DNA of 64,000 nucleotides from Cognatishimia activa (lineage in GTDB: Bacteria > Pseudomonadota > Alphaproteobacteria > Rhodobacterales > Rhodobacteraceae): assembly GCF_001458335.1 (NCBI RefSeq), contig NZ_CYTO01000002.1, positions 1-64,000 of the forward strand, given 5' to 3'. Positions 26,053-36,014 of this stretch are shown in pieces; position 1 is the stretch's first letter, and each line of letters starts with the position of its first letter. The notes below the pieces were generated by a model. It saw only the letters and a list, made by a program, of their open reading frames with translations, was not told the DNA's origin and ran no database searches. The position numbers and the translations under genes were made by a program.

Positions 26053-27732
26053 ATGACAAACGAAGAAGAACAACAATTCCTTTCCAGCCTAGAGAAAAAG
26101 CTATGGAACGCCGCCGATAAGCTCCGCTCCACCTTGGATGCTGCACAGTACAAGCACACCGTTCTAGGCCTCGTTTTTCTCAAATACGTCTCGGATTCCT
26201 TCAAAATTCGCCAAGATGAGCTGATCGCGCAATTTACTGACGCTGAGAATGACTATTACCTAGATCCAGCGGATTATGGTGGAGCTGACTCCGACGAATA
26301 CGCAACGGAGATTGCAGGAGAGCTCGAACAGCGCGACTACTATGCGGAAGTGAACGTTTTCTGGGTTCCCGCTGCCGCCCGGTGGAAATTCCTACAGGAC
26401 AACAATAAAGCCGTCATTGGTGGTGCGGAACTTACGCTCCCTGATGGCAATACGAAAAAGTTTAGCTCTGTTGGCCATCTCATCGACAACGCCCTGGAGA
26501 AGATCGAAGCGGACACCCCAAAGCTTAAAGGCGTTCTCAATAAGCTCTACACCCGCCTGCAAATCGACCAAGTCAAGCTGGGCGAACTGATCGACCTTGT
26601 CGCGACAATCCCCTTCAAACACGCCAGCTTGAATTCGCAGGATATTCTCGGCCATGTCTACGAATATATGCTGGGGCAATTCGCCTTGGCAGAAGGCAAG
26701 AAAGGCGGACAGTTCTATACGCCTAAATCCATCGTTACCCTGATCGTGCAAATGTTAGAGCCCTTCAAAGGCCGTGTTTACGATCCCGCCATGGGGTCGG
26801 GCGGTTTCTTCGTTCAGTCAGAGCATTTCATTAATGCCCACAAAGGCCGCATTGGTGATGTTTCGATTTACGGGCAGGAATATAACCACACCACATGGCA
26901 ACTCGCTGCGATGAACATGGCCATTCGCGGGATTGATTTTAACTTCGGTAAAGAACCCGCCAGCACATACACCAACAACCAACACCCCGATCTGCGCGCT
27001 GATTACGTTATGGCCAATCCGCCCTTCAACATGAAGGAATGGGACACAGGCGTCAGCGAGAATGACCCGCGTTGGAAATACGGGACGCCGCCCTCAGGCA
27101 ATGCCAACTTCGCTTGGCTGCAACATATGCTCTACCACCTCGCGCCTAATGGTTCGATGGGCTTGTTGCTGGCCAATGGCTCGATGAGCTCTAACACCAA
27201 TAATGAAGGGGCCATTCGCAAAAAGCTGATCGAAGAAGACCTGGTCGAATGCATGGTCGCCCTGCCGGGGCAGCTGTTCACCAACACGCAAATTCCAGCC
27301 TGCATATGGTTCCTGACCAAGAACAAAGGCACACGCACGACAGCCGCTGGCCGCAAACTGCGGGATCGCAAGGGCGAGGTTCTGTTTATTGATGCGCGAA
27401 ACCTAGGCTACATGAAAGACCGCGTTCTGCGGGATTTTTCCACGGATGACCTAAGCCAAGTAACCGACGCCTTTCACTATTGGCAAATGGGCGAAGGCTA
27501 CACTGATGTCGCAGGCCTTGTGAAATCAGTTGAGCTGGCGGAAATCCAAAAACACGATCACGTCCTCACCCCCGGTCGCTATGTCGGCGCGGCAGGCGTT
27601 GAAGAAGACAGCGAACCCTTTGCCGAGAAAATGGCGCGGCTGACCGCACAGTTAAAAGGGCAGCTTGAGGAAAGCGACCGCCTGGAAGCGGAGATCAAAC
27701 AGAATTTGGCGGGGTTGGGTTATGAGTGCTGA
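26053..27732 (+). CDS. hsdM: Type I restriction-modification DNA methyltransferase subunit HsdM
   Basis: This 559-residue N6-adenine methylase starts with the HsdM N-terminal helical domain (LEKKLWNAADKLRSTLDAAQ; YKHTVLGLVFLKYVSD). AdoMet motif DPAMGSGGFF lies near residue 243 and catalytic NPPF near 322. The C-terminal end extends into a helical region (AQLKGQLEESDRLEAEI) that usually packs on HsdS. The gene overlaps hsdS by 11 nt. With HsdS it methylates the recognition sequence and, with HsdR, forms the restriction complex. Confidence 0.95.
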   Translation: MTNEEEQQFLSSLEKKLWNAADKLRSTLDAAQYKHTVLGLVFLKYVSDSFKIRQDELIAQFTDAENDYYLDPADYGGADSDEYATEIAGELEQRDYYAEVNVFWVPAAARWKFLQDNNKAVIGGAELTLPDGNTKKFSSVGHLIDNALEKIEADTPKLKGVLNKLYTRLQIDQVKLGELIDLVATIPFKHASLNSQDILGHVYEYMLGQFALAEGKKGGQFYTPKSIVTLIVQMLEPFKGRVYDPAMGSGGFFVQSEHFINAHKGRIGDVSIYGQEYNHTTWQLAAMNMAIRGIDFNFGKEPASTYTNNQHPDLRADYVMANPPFNMKEWDTGVSENDPRWKYGTPPSGNANFAWLQHMLYHLAPNGSMGLLLANGSMSSNTNNEGAIRKKLIEEDLVECMVALPGQLFTNTQIPACIWFLTKNKGTRTTAAGRKLRDRKGEVLFIDARNLGYMKDRVLRDFSTDDLSQVTDAFHYWQMGEGYTDVAGLVKSVELAEIQKHDHVLTPGRYVGAAGVEEDSEPFAEKMARLTAQLKGQLEESDRLEAEIKQNLAGLGYEC

Positions 27733-29038
27733 TTGGCCAGTAAGATCTCTATCAGAAATTGTCGATTTCCAAACTGGTCGGCTAGATTCAAACGCGGCAG
27801 AAGAACATGGTAAATACCCCTTTTTTACGTGCTCTCCGACGACTTTAGCTATCAATACATTTGCCTTTGACGATGAAGCTGTCTTATTGGCGGGCAACAA
27901 CGCAAATGGTGTATTTCCGATCAAGTATTACCAAGGCAAGTTCAATGCATACCAGAGAACGTATGTTCTTACGCCAAAAGATAAAACTAAAGTAAGTGTT
28001 CGGTGGCTCTATTTTAGAATTAAACATGTCACCTCTGAGCTTCAACAAATGTCTGTAGGAACAGCTACAAAATTTCTGACAAAGAAAATTTTAGACGCGT
28101 ACGAGGTGCAGCTTCCATCTTTTCAAGAGCAAGAAAAGTGCGCGCATATCCTTTGGTCGCTGCAGGATAAGATTGAACTCAACCGCCAAACCAACCAAAC
28201 GTTGGAGGAGATGGCGCAGGCGGTGTTTAAGAGCTGGTTTGTGGATTTTGAACCCACCCGTGCGAAGATCAAAGCCCGCGAGAACGGCCAAGACCCCACC
28301 CGCGCCGCCATGGCCGCCATCGCAGGCAAAACTGTCGACCAACTCGACACGCTCTCTCCCGAACAGATCAATTCCCTAACCACAACCGCCGATCTTTTCC
28401 CTGATACTCTCGTTGCGGCCGAACTTGGCGAAATACCGGAAGGGTGGCAGTTGAGTGAGATTGGCAACGAAGTCTCGATTGCTGGCGGTGGGACGCCGAG
28501 CACCAAGAACGAGGAGTTTTGGGAGGGGGGGCATATTCATTGGACATCTCCCAAGGACATGTCGAATCTTACAGACAAGATTTTGTTAGAGACAGCACGG
28601 AAAATCACACAGGCAGGACTTGACAAAATCAGCTCGGGATTATTACCAGCAGACACAGTGCTAATGTCTTCTCGCGCTCCTGTTGGCTATCTGGCAATTT
28701 CTAAAATTCCTGTCGCGATCAATCAAGGCTACATCGCGATGACTTGTGAAGGGGCCTTGTCACCTGAATTTGTTGTCCAATGGGCCGAGTCTATAATGGA
28801 CGATATTAAGCAACGTGCCAGCGGCACCACATTTGCTGAAATCAGCAAGAAGAACTTTAAAATCATCCCAGTGATTGTGCCTGATGCTGACTTGATTAGC
28901 GAGTACACGCAGGTAGTCAGATATTTCTACAATCAGATCACCGAAAATTTGCGTGAAACGAAAACGCTGTCTGAAATACGCGATACCTTGCTGCCAAGAC
29001 TGCTTTCCGGTGAAATTACTTTGAGTGAGGCAGTTTGA
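27722..29038 (+). CDS. hsdS: Type I restriction-modification specificity subunit HsdS
   Basis: This 438-residue protein has two target-recognition domains (about residues 1-135 and 235-400) joined by helical conserved regions with LNRQTNQTLEEMAQAVFKSW and, at the C-terminus, TLSEIRDTLLPRLLSGEI. I chose ATG 27722, which overlaps the hsdM end; the in-frame upstream start at 27665 is deep within hsdM. The second recognition domain begins GWQLSEIGNEVSIAGGGTPS, a very common type. The bipartite DNA target cannot be predicted. Confidence 0.93.
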   Translation: MSADWPVRSLSEIVDFQTGRLDSNAAEEHGKYPFFTCSPTTLAINTFAFDDEAVLLAGNNANGVFPIKYYQGKFNAYQRTYVLTPKDKTKVSVRWLYFRIKHVTSELQQMSVGTATKFLTKKILDAYEVQLPSFQEQEKCAHILWSLQDKIELNRQTNQTLEEMAQAVFKSWFVDFEPTRAKIKARENGQDPTRAAMAAIAGKTVDQLDTLSPEQINSLTTTADLFPDTLVAAELGEIPEGWQLSEIGNEVSIAGGGTPSTKNEEFWEGGHIHWTSPKDMSNLTDKILLETARKITQAGLDKISSGLLPADTVLMSSRAPVGYLAISKIPVAINQGYIAMTCEGALSPEFVVQWAESIMDDIKQRASGTTFAEISKKNFKIIPVIVPDADLISEYTQVVRYFYNQITENLRETKTLSEIRDTLLPRLLSGEITLSEAV

Positions 29039-29042
29039 GACT

Positions 29043-30077
29043 ATGAGCGATACAGCTTTTATTTTGCAAAATTGCACCAAGGCAATTGGAGGGGCTGAAA
29101 ACGCAATCCACCTGCTGGAGCAAAAGAGCCGCCTCGAGCAAGCAGTGGGTTCCAATGATCCCGCGCTGACTTTGGATACTGCGAAATCTCTACTAGAGAG
29201 CATTTTCAAAACGATTTTGACAGATAGGCAGGCTGAACCAAATTTTTCAGGTACGTTTTCCGCTCTCTATAGTGAAGTGCGTAAAGAAATCACCCTGAAC
29301 AATGAGGGTGCCGCCAACGAAATCCTCAAGAGGCTCACCAGCTCTATTGTTCACAATGTAGGTGAATTGAGGAACGCTTACGGGGCGGCATCGCACGGGG
29401 ATGATGGGTACTATGAGAACCCAATACAAATGCCGGAAGCTGAAATGATCGCCCATATTGTTGATGGAATGGGAGGATTCTTGTTCCGGAAACATAAGAA
29501 CCTTAACGATCCTGAAGTGGCGCATAGAATCTTCTACACCGACTACGCTGTCTTTAACGATTGGTTAGATAGTCAAAACGATCCGATAGAAATTCCCGTG
29601 AACCGGGCTGAAGATATACCATTTAGTGTTTTCCTCTTTACCTATGATGTCGATACCTATCGAGCAATGTTGTTGCAGTATGTGCAAACTGAAGAAGAAG
29701 ACGCTGGCGTAGAAATGGCTTTGGTGGCGGAACAGGAGTCAGAGATTAACGATGCCGAGCTACCGGTAGAGGAATTAGCCGCCGAACCCGTAGTGGATCC
29801 AGTTTCGGATATCGCCGCAGCATTGGTCATAAATGAAGAGGTTGGGAATGCGATTTCAGATGATGACAGGATCAAAATTGCTGAGTTCGCTCAAGATTAT
29901 GCTGTGAACCGAGCGGGGGTAGATTGGCAGAGCCGGGATTCATTGATCGCGAAGTTTAGAATTCAGCTGAAACGCACGCTCATAAAAAAAGCATTTACTG
30001 AACATTATATCGATGAAGCAATCGACATAATCATCGGAAAAGCCAGAAAACATTTTCCGAGTGAGGGGGCGTATTAG
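29043..30077 (+). CDS. Abi-C-like protein with an HsdR-type C-terminal tail
   Basis: This 344-residue protein sits between hsdS (4-nt gap) and hsdR (1-nt overlap), so it is an integral part of the operon. Its N-terminal half (to about residue 150) contains VGELRNAYGAASHGDDG, the pattern of the abortive-infection C-terminal (Abi-C) family. An acidic, low-complexity linker covers about 215-270. Residues 275-340 (with VDWQSRDSLIAKFRIQLKR) match the last 65 residues of HsdR encoded next to it. Shared tail and operon position suggest that it docks on the same HsdM/HsdS surface or competes with HsdR. Function is inferred; Abi-C proteins are poorly understood. Confidence 0.8.
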   Translation: MSDTAFILQNCTKAIGGAENAIHLLEQKSRLEQAVGSNDPALTLDTAKSLLESIFKTILTDRQAEPNFSGTFSALYSEVRKEITLNNEGAANEILKRLTSSIVHNVGELRNAYGAASHGDDGYYENPIQMPEAEMIAHIVDGMGGFLFRKHKNLNDPEVAHRIFYTDYAVFNDWLDSQNDPIEIPVNRAEDIPFSVFLFTYDVDTYRAMLLQYVQTEEEDAGVEMALVAEQESEINDAELPVEELAAEPVVDPVSDIAAALVINEEVGNAISDDDRIKIAEFAQDYAVNRAGVDWQSRDSLIAKFRIQLKRTLIKKAFTEHYIDEAIDIIIGKARKHFPSEGAY

Positions 30078-33000
30078 TGATAACTGAAGATCAACTAGAA
30101 CAGCTTTGCCTCGATTGGTTCCAATCCATTGGATACGACTATATCTGTGGGTACGACATTGCCCCAGACGGACCTACTCCAGAGCGCACTGACTATCGAC
30201 AGATAGTCCTGCATGATCGATTGTTGAACCGTCTTGAGGTCATCAATCCGCAAATTCCGCCGGAGACATTGGAGCAAGTCGTGCTACAGGTTGAAAAACC
30301 TGAAACGCCGATTTTGATCAAGAACAACAAGGCATTTCATCAGTCGCTGCTCGAAGGGGTAAAGGTCACCTTTAAGGACGCTTCCGGTGACGAGAAAACC
30401 GACTATGTGCGTTTGATCGATTTTGACAGGGTGGGGAACAATCAGTTCCTTGTGGTCAATCAGTATACGATCGTGGGCACGAAGGGGAACCGCCGCCCGG
30501 ATGTGATCGTGTTTATCAATGGTTTGCCGATCTCAGTGTTGGAGTTGAAAAATCCTGCTGACAGCAACGCAGATATTTGGTCTGCATACCAACAACTGAG
30601 GACCTACAAAGAAGAAATCCCTGATCTATTCACCTTTAACGAGGCTTTGGTGATTAGCGATGGTTTGCATGCACGTGTTGGGTCGTTGACGGCGAACAAA
30701 GAGCGTTTCATGGCGTGGCGCACGGTCGCCCATGAAAAAGATAGACCACCGTTTGAATATGCGTTGGAAACGCTTTTGAAAGGGTTTTTCCAACCTGAAT
30801 TGCTGCTGGATTACATTCGCCACTTTGTTCTGTTTGAGCAAGACAATGGCGTTACGATCAAGAAAATCGCCGGATATCATCAGTTCCACGCCGTCCGCGC
30901 GGCGGTTGATGCCACTGTTTCGGCAACCAAGGCTCAGGGCGAAATGGCTGGTAAGGCCGGGGTGGTTTGGCACACTCAGGGATCGGGTAAATCGATTTCT
31001 ATGGTGTGCTACGCGGGGAAGCTGCTGGCGCAGCCGAGCATGAATAACCCGACGATTGTCGTGGTGACAGATCGCAATGATCTGGACGGACAGCTTCATG
31101 ATACTTTTGGCATGGCGGCCGAGACGCTGAAGCAATCTCCCGTGCAAGCTGGTGACCGCGATGAGTTACGAGAAATGCTTGCTTCGCGCCAGTCTGGGGG
31201 GATCATTTTTACGACCGTTCAAAAGTTTGCGTTGGAAAACAGCGAAACAGCGCACCCGATATTAAGCGAGCGAAAGAACATTGTCATAGTGAGTGATGAA
31301 GCTCACCGTAGTCAATACGGAGATAAAGCCAAGTTTAACCCTAAGACAGGCAAGTATACGTTTGGATATTCGAAGTATATGCGAGACGCATTGCCGAGGG
31401 CTTCTTTCATTGGGTTTACAGGGACGCCGATTGACACAGGGGACAAAGACACGCGTGCAGTCTTTGGCGATTATGTCTCCGTTTATGATATTCAGGATGC
31501 TGTCGATGATGGCGCAACAGTTCCTATCTTCTATGAATCACGTTTGGCCAAGTTGAATATTAATGAGGCGGAGATTGAGGCACTTAACGATGACGTGGAC
31601 GAGGTCATCGAAGATGAGGAAGACGTTTCGACGCGTGAAAAGACAAAATCACAGTGGTCTGCTCTGGAAAAACTTGTTGGTAGCGAACCAAGAGTTGCGG
31701 AAGTCGGAAAAGACCTAGTCCAACATTTCGAAGAACGCATAGCGAGCATGCCCGGAAAAGGCATGATTGTTTGTATGAGCCGCGAAATTTGCGTGGAGAT
31801 GTACGATGAAATCGTTGCCCTTAAGCCAGATTGGCATGATGAGGATCCGACAAGGGGAGCCATCAAAATTGTAATGACAGGTTCCGCATCCGACAAAGAC
31901 AAGCTGCGCCCACATATTTACAGCAAAGAAACAAAGAAGCTGTTTGAGAAACGCTTTAAGGATGTGAATGACCCCCTGCAGCTAGTGATCGTGCGGGATA
32001 TGTGGTTAACAGGCTTTGACGCGCCAAACTGTCATACGATGTATATTGATAAGCCGATGAAGGGGCATAATTTGATGCAAGCTATTGCTCGCGTCAATCG
32101 AGTGTTCAAAGACAAACCCGGCGGGCTCGTAGTCGACTATATTGGCATTGCCAACGAACTAAAGCAGGCTTTGAAAACCTATACTGGGTCAAACGGTAAA
32201 GGCAGGCCTACCCATGACACGCACGAAGCCTGTTCTGTTTTGTTAGAGAAGATGGATGTTGTTCGAGGCATTTTGCACGGCTTTGACTACAGCGGGTTTG
32301 AACACAACGCCTTGCAATTACTACCCGGAGCGATGAACCATATTTTGGGTGCGCAGGGAGACAATGAGAAACTTGATGGCAAGAAGCGTTTTCTCGATGT
32401 CATGGCGGCTATCAGCAAGGCATATACACTGTGTAGTACTATGGATGAGGTTGCCCCGCTCAAGAAGGAGATAGCTTTCCTTGGCGCGGTTAAGAATGCG
32501 ATTACCAAATTTACGACGGTCGACAAGCGCCGAACAGATGAAGAGAAAAATTCTGCGCTGAAGCAGATAATTGACAACGCAATTGTAGCTGACGGTGTCG
32601 ATGATGTTTTTAATTTGGTCGGGTTAGATAAGCCAAATATTGGACTGTTGTCTCCTGAGTTCATGGAAGATGTGGCGAATCTTGAGGAAAAGAATCTAGC
32701 CATCGACTTGCTGGAGCGTTTGCTGCGAGATGAAGTAAAGGCACGTATGAAAACCGATGTTGTGTCAGAGAAAAAATACTCTGACAGAATTCTGGAAACG
32801 CTTCGCAAGTATCACAACCGCGCAATTGAAACGGCCCAAGTGATCGAAGAGTTGATCCAGATGGCGAAAGACATGGCTGCGGATGCCGAATTAGCAGAAA
32901 AATCTGGTCTAAACTCTGATGAGGTGGCCTTTTACAGGGCGCTGATTCAAAATGAATCCGCTGTGAAGGAACTTGGAGACAATAGTCTTCGAGAACTGGC

Positions 33001-33193
33001 AAAGCATGTCACCGCACAACTGAAGAAAAGCACGACGGTAGATTGGCAAGTTAGAGACAGCGTAAGGGCGAAACTTCGAAATCTTGTTCGCCGAGCATTA
33101 AGAAAGTGGCGATATCCGCCTGACCGGGCAGATGAAGCAGTTGAGTTGTGTTTGAAGCAGGCAGAGGCATTGAGCGAAAGCTGGAGTAATTGA
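30077..33193 (+). CDS. hsdR: Type I restriction endonuclease subunit HsdR
   Basis: This 1038-residue motor and nuclease subunit has the same length I recall for EcoR124I HsdR (type IC). A PD-(D/E)xK nuclease domain shows [19 protein letters not shown] near residue 138-157. The translocase has Walker A TQGSGKS near 299, [10 protein letters not shown] near 405 and GFTGTPI. The helical C-terminal region ends in a tail with [19 protein letters not shown] (988-1006). It starts with GTG, overlapping the upstream gene by 1 nt. It cuts unmodified foreign DNA after ATP-driven translocation. Confidence 0.95.
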   Translation: MITEDQLEQLCLDWFQSIGYDYICGYDIAPDGPTPERTDYRQIVLHDRLLNRLEVINPQIPPETLEQVVLQVEKPETPILIKNNKAFHQSLLEGVKVTFKDASGDEKTDYVRLIDFDRVGNNQFLVVNQYTIVGTKGNRRPDVIVFINGLPISVLELKNPADSNADIWSAYQQLRTYKEEIPDLFTFNEALVISDGLHARVGSLTANKERFMAWRTVAHEKDRPPFEYALETLLKGFFQPELLLDYIRHFVLFEQDNGVTIKKIAGYHQFHAVRAAVDATVSATKAQGEMAGKAGVVWHTQGSGKSISMVCYAGKLLAQPSMNNPTIVVVTDRNDLDGQLHDTFGMAAETLKQSPVQAGDRDELREMLASRQSGGIIFTTVQKFALENSETAHPILSERKNIVIVSDEAHRSQYGDKAKFNPKTGKYTFGYSKYMRDALPRASFIGFTGTPIDTGDKDTRAVFGDYVSVYDIQDAVDDGATVPIFYESRLAKLNINEAEIEALNDDVDEVIEDEEDVSTREKTKSQWSALEKLVGSEPRVAEVGKDLVQHFEERIASMPGKGMIVCMSREICVEMYDEIVALKPDWHDEDPTRGAIKIVMTGSASDKDKLRPHIYSKETKKLFEKRFKDVNDPLQLVIVRDMWLTGFDAPNCHTMYIDKPMKGHNLMQAIARVNRVFKDKPGGLVVDYIGIANELKQALKTYTGSNGKGRPTHDTHEACSVLLEKMDVVRGILHGFDYSGFEHNALQLLPGAMNHILGAQGDNEKLDGKKRFLDVMAAISKAYTLCSTMDEVAPLKKEIAFLGAVKNAITKFTTVDKRRTDEEKNSALKQIIDNAIVADGVDDVFNLVGLDKPNIGLLSPEFMEDVANLEEKNLAIDLLERLLRDEVKARMKTDVVSEKKYSDRILETLRKYHNRAIETAQVIEELIQMAKDMAADAELAEKSGLNSDEVAFYRALIQNESAVKELGDNSLRELAKHVTAQLKKSTTVDWQVRDSVRAKLRNLVRRALRKWRYPPDRADEAVELCLKQAEALSESWSN

Positions 33194-33647
33194 ACGACTT
33201 CAGGCCGGTGCCGGTAGAGTCGCGGTGTAAATGTCTAAATACTGCAGCGACGACTTTGACGATTGTACCATTGATTGTTAAGAAATAGCCTCTGCCCCAA
33301 ACCGGCAAGTCTCAGTAGCGCTTTCGGACTTCGGGAAATTCCTGTTGCTCCTTGTGGGACGAACGGTCCATCACTTTGCGCGCCAGATCGGAGGTCGCTA
33401 GCTTCGGCACCATTGTGACAGTTCCACATCAGGACTTAATCGCTCGCCAGCACCCCGCTCATTGCTATTTCCTCTTTAATAACATGAGTAGATTTTCAAC
33501 TGAGCTGACAGACTTGTTGCTACTTAGTTGTTGAATGGCCGTGTTGCGAAAAAAAGATTCAGCTAGGATTCGATCACAACAACAGTTGGGGGCAATAGGG
33601 GTTCTGATCCCTATGCGCCGTTTAACTTGTTGATTTTATTCAGAAAG
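33194..33647. other. Non-coding right end of the island
   Basis: No ORF is supported between hsdR and the right attachment site. A stretch near 33536-33585 (GTGTTGCGAAAAAAAGATTC) resembles an insertion-sequence end, but no transposase or matching opposite end is visible. No clear terminator follows hsdR. Confidence 0.4.
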
Positions 33648-33661
33648 TGGAGGCGAGTACC
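33648..33661 (-). repeat. Right attachment site (attR core) inside tRNA-Cys
   Basis: These 14 bases match 17830-17843 exactly and are the 3' acceptor end, with encoded CCA, of tRNA-Cys on the minus strand. The island therefore restored the tRNA on insertion. Confidence 0.85.
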
Positions 33662-33721
33662 GGAATCGAACCGGTGTACACGGATTTGCAATCCGCTGCG
33701 TCACCACTCCGCCAACTCGCC
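33648..33721 (-). tRNA. tRNA-Cys (anticodon GCA)
   Basis: This is a 74-nt gene on the minus strand with acceptor GGCGAGT pairing ACTCGCC, an anticodon loop TTGCAAA (anticodon GCA), a T-arm CCGGTTCGATTCCGG and encoded CCA. It is the integration target of the island on its 3' side. It lies about 130 nt upstream of the methyltransferase gene, which points the other way. Confidence 0.95.
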
Positions 33722-33850
33722 GCCGTGGTGGTGAAAGCGGCAATATCGCATCTAATTTGTGCCCGCAAGAGAGAACCGACTGAAATCTTGGCCTTTTCAT
33801 TGCCGTTCCACTTTTATTGTGGCAAGACAGATTTAGCAGGATCTGAACGA

Positions 33851-34516
33851 ATGAGTTTAGTTATGTCTGATTACGCTTCTCGCCGCACAGCTATGGTGGA
33901 CACGCAGGTCCGCCCTTCTGACGTGACCAAGTTTCCAATTATCTCCGCAATGCTCTCAGTGCCGCGCGAATCCTTCGTGCCGCTGGACCTTCGCGACGCA
34001 GCATATATGGGAGAGAATATAGATTTGGGCGAGGGGCGCGTGGTGCTGGAGCCGCGGACGCTCGCCAAGATGCTGGATGCGTTGGATATTCAAAGGGGCG
34101 CATTGGTTCTGGATGTGGGCTGCGGACTTGGATATTCCTCGGCGGTTTTGGCAGAGATGTCTGAAGCGGTGATTGCGGTAGAAGAAGACCCGCAGCTGGC
34201 TTCCGAGGCGCAATCTGTTTTGAACGAATTGAACATTGACAATGTCTATGTGCATGAGGGGCCGCTTGCAGCGGGAGCCGTGGAACATGGACCTTATGAC
34301 GTCATTCTCGTGCAAGGCGGCGTGGAAAATGTGCCGGAAATTTTGACGGACCAATTGAAATTGGGCGGAAGGATCGCATGTTTGTTCATGGACGGAAATC
34401 TGGGTGATGTACGCATTGGTCTAAAGACCGAGACGGGTGTCACATGGCGATCGGTTTTCAATGCCGGCGCGCCGGTTTTAGCAGGATTTACACGCGACCA
34501 CGCGTTTCAACTATAA
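33851..34516 (+). CDS. Protein-L-isoaspartate O-methyltransferase family protein
   Basis: This protein of about 221 residues has an AdoMet-binding fold with LVLDVGCGLGYSSAVLA and an N-terminal MVDTQVRPSDVTKFPII typical of the Pcm-like proteins encoded before tolC in this group. I chose ATG 33851 (AGCAGG about 10 nt upstream); ATG 33863 is an alternative, and the long ORF from 33647 runs through tRNA-Cys and is not real. The tolC gene follows by 45 nt. True isoaspartate repair is likely but not certain. Confidence 0.85.
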   Translation: MSLVMSDYASRRTAMVDTQVRPSDVTKFPIISAMLSVPRESFVPLDLRDAAYMGENIDLGEGRVVLEPRTLAKMLDALDIQRGALVLDVGCGLGYSSAVLAEMSEAVIAVEEDPQLASEAQSVLNELNIDNVYVHEGPLAAGAVEHGPYDVILVQGGVENVPEILTDQLKLGGRIACLFMDGNLGDVRIGLKTETGVTWRSVFNAGAPVLAGFTRDHAFQL

Positions 34517-34561
34517 AACATGCGGTGAAAACACCGCTTTTTGGATGCAAGGGATATAACG

Positions 34562-35941
34562 ATGGGCATTAAACGGGCGGTTCTTACGGCTGTGGTTGCA
34601 CTTTCGACGAGCGGTTTCATGGCGCAGGCTGAAACACTCGCAGATGCCATGGCTGGAGCCTACGGGCATAGCGGCTTGATAGATCAGAACCGTGCCTTGT
34701 TGCGCGCTGCCGACGAGGACGTGGCACAGGCCACAGCAGCCTTGCGGCCGATTTTGAATTGGACCGCGGGCGTTGCCAACAACTTTACGATTGATCCATC
34801 AAATTCCTCAACGACGTCAGCTAATGTCGGTTTAGATCTAAGCTGGGTCTTGATCGACAATGGGTCCAGAAAACTCAACAAAGCGCGCCTTGAGCAGACG
34901 GTGCTTGCGACACGCCAAGGTCTTGTTTCCGTTGAGCAAAGGGTTCTGTTGTCTGCGGTACAAGCTTTTATGAACGTGCGTCGGGATGCACGCATCGTTT
35001 CTCTGCGCCAAAACAACTTGCGTGTTATCACTCGAGAGCTGCGTGCTGCCGAGGATCGGTTTGAAGTTGGTGAAGTGACACGCACAGATGTCGCATTGGC
35101 GCAGGCGCGTCTCGCCGGGGCTCGTGCCGAACTCGCGGTCGCGCAGGGCAATTTGATGGCGTCTCAGGCTTCCTATGAAGCAGCGGTCGGGCGGAAGCCT
35201 CATGCGCTGTCGCAACCTACGCGTCTGCCACGAGCAGCGAGATCACTGGATGCAGCGCAGGCCATCGCTGTTCGTACCCATCCTGATATGATTGCAGCCC
35301 AGTTCCGTGTTGCCGCAGCCGATATCGGAGCAAATGCAGCAGATACTGCGTTGCGCCCTGACGTGAACCTAAATGTCGGGCTGACCCAGTCGCATACATT
35401 TGATACAGACGCGAACTCTTTGGGTGGACGCGTCAGCATCACCACAGGCGGCCCAATCTATCAAGGCGGCAGGATTGCGTCCTTGTCTCGCCAAGCGATT
35501 GCACGGCGGGATGCCGAGAAAGCCAGCCTGCACGCCACACGCCACAATATTCGCCTCGCCGTAGGTAACGCGTGGTCGCAGTTACTTGCTGCGCGCGCCC
35601 AGCGAGAAGCAAGCCGACGTCAGATTGAAGCGGCACAAGTGGCATTTGACGGTGTGCGCGAGGAAGCTAGCCTTGGTTCACGTACAACACTTGACGTTCT
35701 CAACGCGGAACAAGAGCTGCTGGACGCAAAAGCGAATGAGATCACGGCTCAAAGTGCCGAGTTCACAGCTGCCTATTCTTTGCTTTCGTCAATGGGCCTA
35801 CTGACCGTCGACAACTTGAACCTCGCAGTCGAGAAATACGATCCAGAAGCCTATTACAATCAGGTCAAAAATGCTCCTGCCATGAAGAGCAAACAGGGCC
35901 AACAGCTCGACAAAATCCTGCGGCGGATTGAAAATCAATAA
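34562..35941 (+). CDS. tolC: TolC family outer membrane channel protein
   Basis: This 459-residue protein has a signal peptide (cleavage after AQA) and two similar halves of long helices and strands, with the typical FEVGEVTRTDVALAQARLAG at about 170 and REEASLGSRTTLDVLNAEQE at about 370. AAGGGA precedes ATG 34562. It forms the trimeric outer-membrane tunnel for type I secretion and efflux. No partner pump is adjacent except the exporter-like ABC gene at 40797. Confidence 0.92.
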   Translation: MGIKRAVLTAVVALSTSGFMAQAETLADAMAGAYGHSGLIDQNRALLRAADEDVAQATAALRPILNWTAGVANNFTIDPSNSSTTSANVGLDLSWVLIDNGSRKLNKARLEQTVLATRQGLVSVEQRVLLSAVQAFMNVRRDARIVSLRQNNLRVITRELRAAEDRFEVGEVTRTDVALAQARLAGARAELAVAQGNLMASQASYEAAVGRKPHALSQPTRLPRAARSLDAAQAIAVRTHPDMIAAQFRVAAADIGANAADTALRPDVNLNVGLTQSHTFDTDANSLGGRVSITTGGPIYQGGRIASLSRQAIARRDAEKASLHATRHNIRLAVGNAWSQLLAARAQREASRRQIEAAQVAFDGVREEASLGSRTTLDVLNAEQELLDAKANEITAQSAEFTAAYSLLSSMGLLTVDNLNLAVEKYDPEAYYNQVKNAPAMKSKQGQQLDKILRRIENQ

Positions 35942-36014
35942 CAATTCACCGTTTCGGTTGTGTGCTACGCCCTTCGCCGCTAAACTTATCGGCGAGGTAG
36001 AGTGGTAATCAACA

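Larger units (their letters stand above)
17830..33661. mobile_element. 15.8-kb integrative island in tRNA-Cys
   Basis: The island is bounded by perfect 14-bp direct repeats TGGAGGCGAGTACC at 17830-17843 and 33648-33661. The right copy is the 3' end of the intact tRNA-Cys gene. It carries a tyrosine integrase at the left end, an AlpA-like regulator, a primase-helicase and a type I restriction-modification cargo with an extra gene. No capsid, portal, terminase or conjugation genes are seen, so it resembles a P4-like or satellite-like integrative element more than a prophage or a conjugative element. A/T-rich stretches within (for example near 20800) contrast with the flanks. Confidence 0.85.

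Noticed and set aside
25703-26146. 147-codon ORF on the - strand overlapping the hsdM start
   Set aside because: It runs into the strongly supported hsdM gene and has no family features.
17973-33193. Prophage
   Set aside because: An integrase and primase-helicase are present but no capsid, portal, terminase, tail or lysis genes.
33536-33585. Insertion-sequence end
   Set aside because: The resemblance is from memory only; no transposase and no matching opposite end are seen.
33647-33850. N-terminal extension of the methyltransferase ORF
   Set aside because: It would read through tRNA-Cys; a ribosome-binding site supports the start at 33851.
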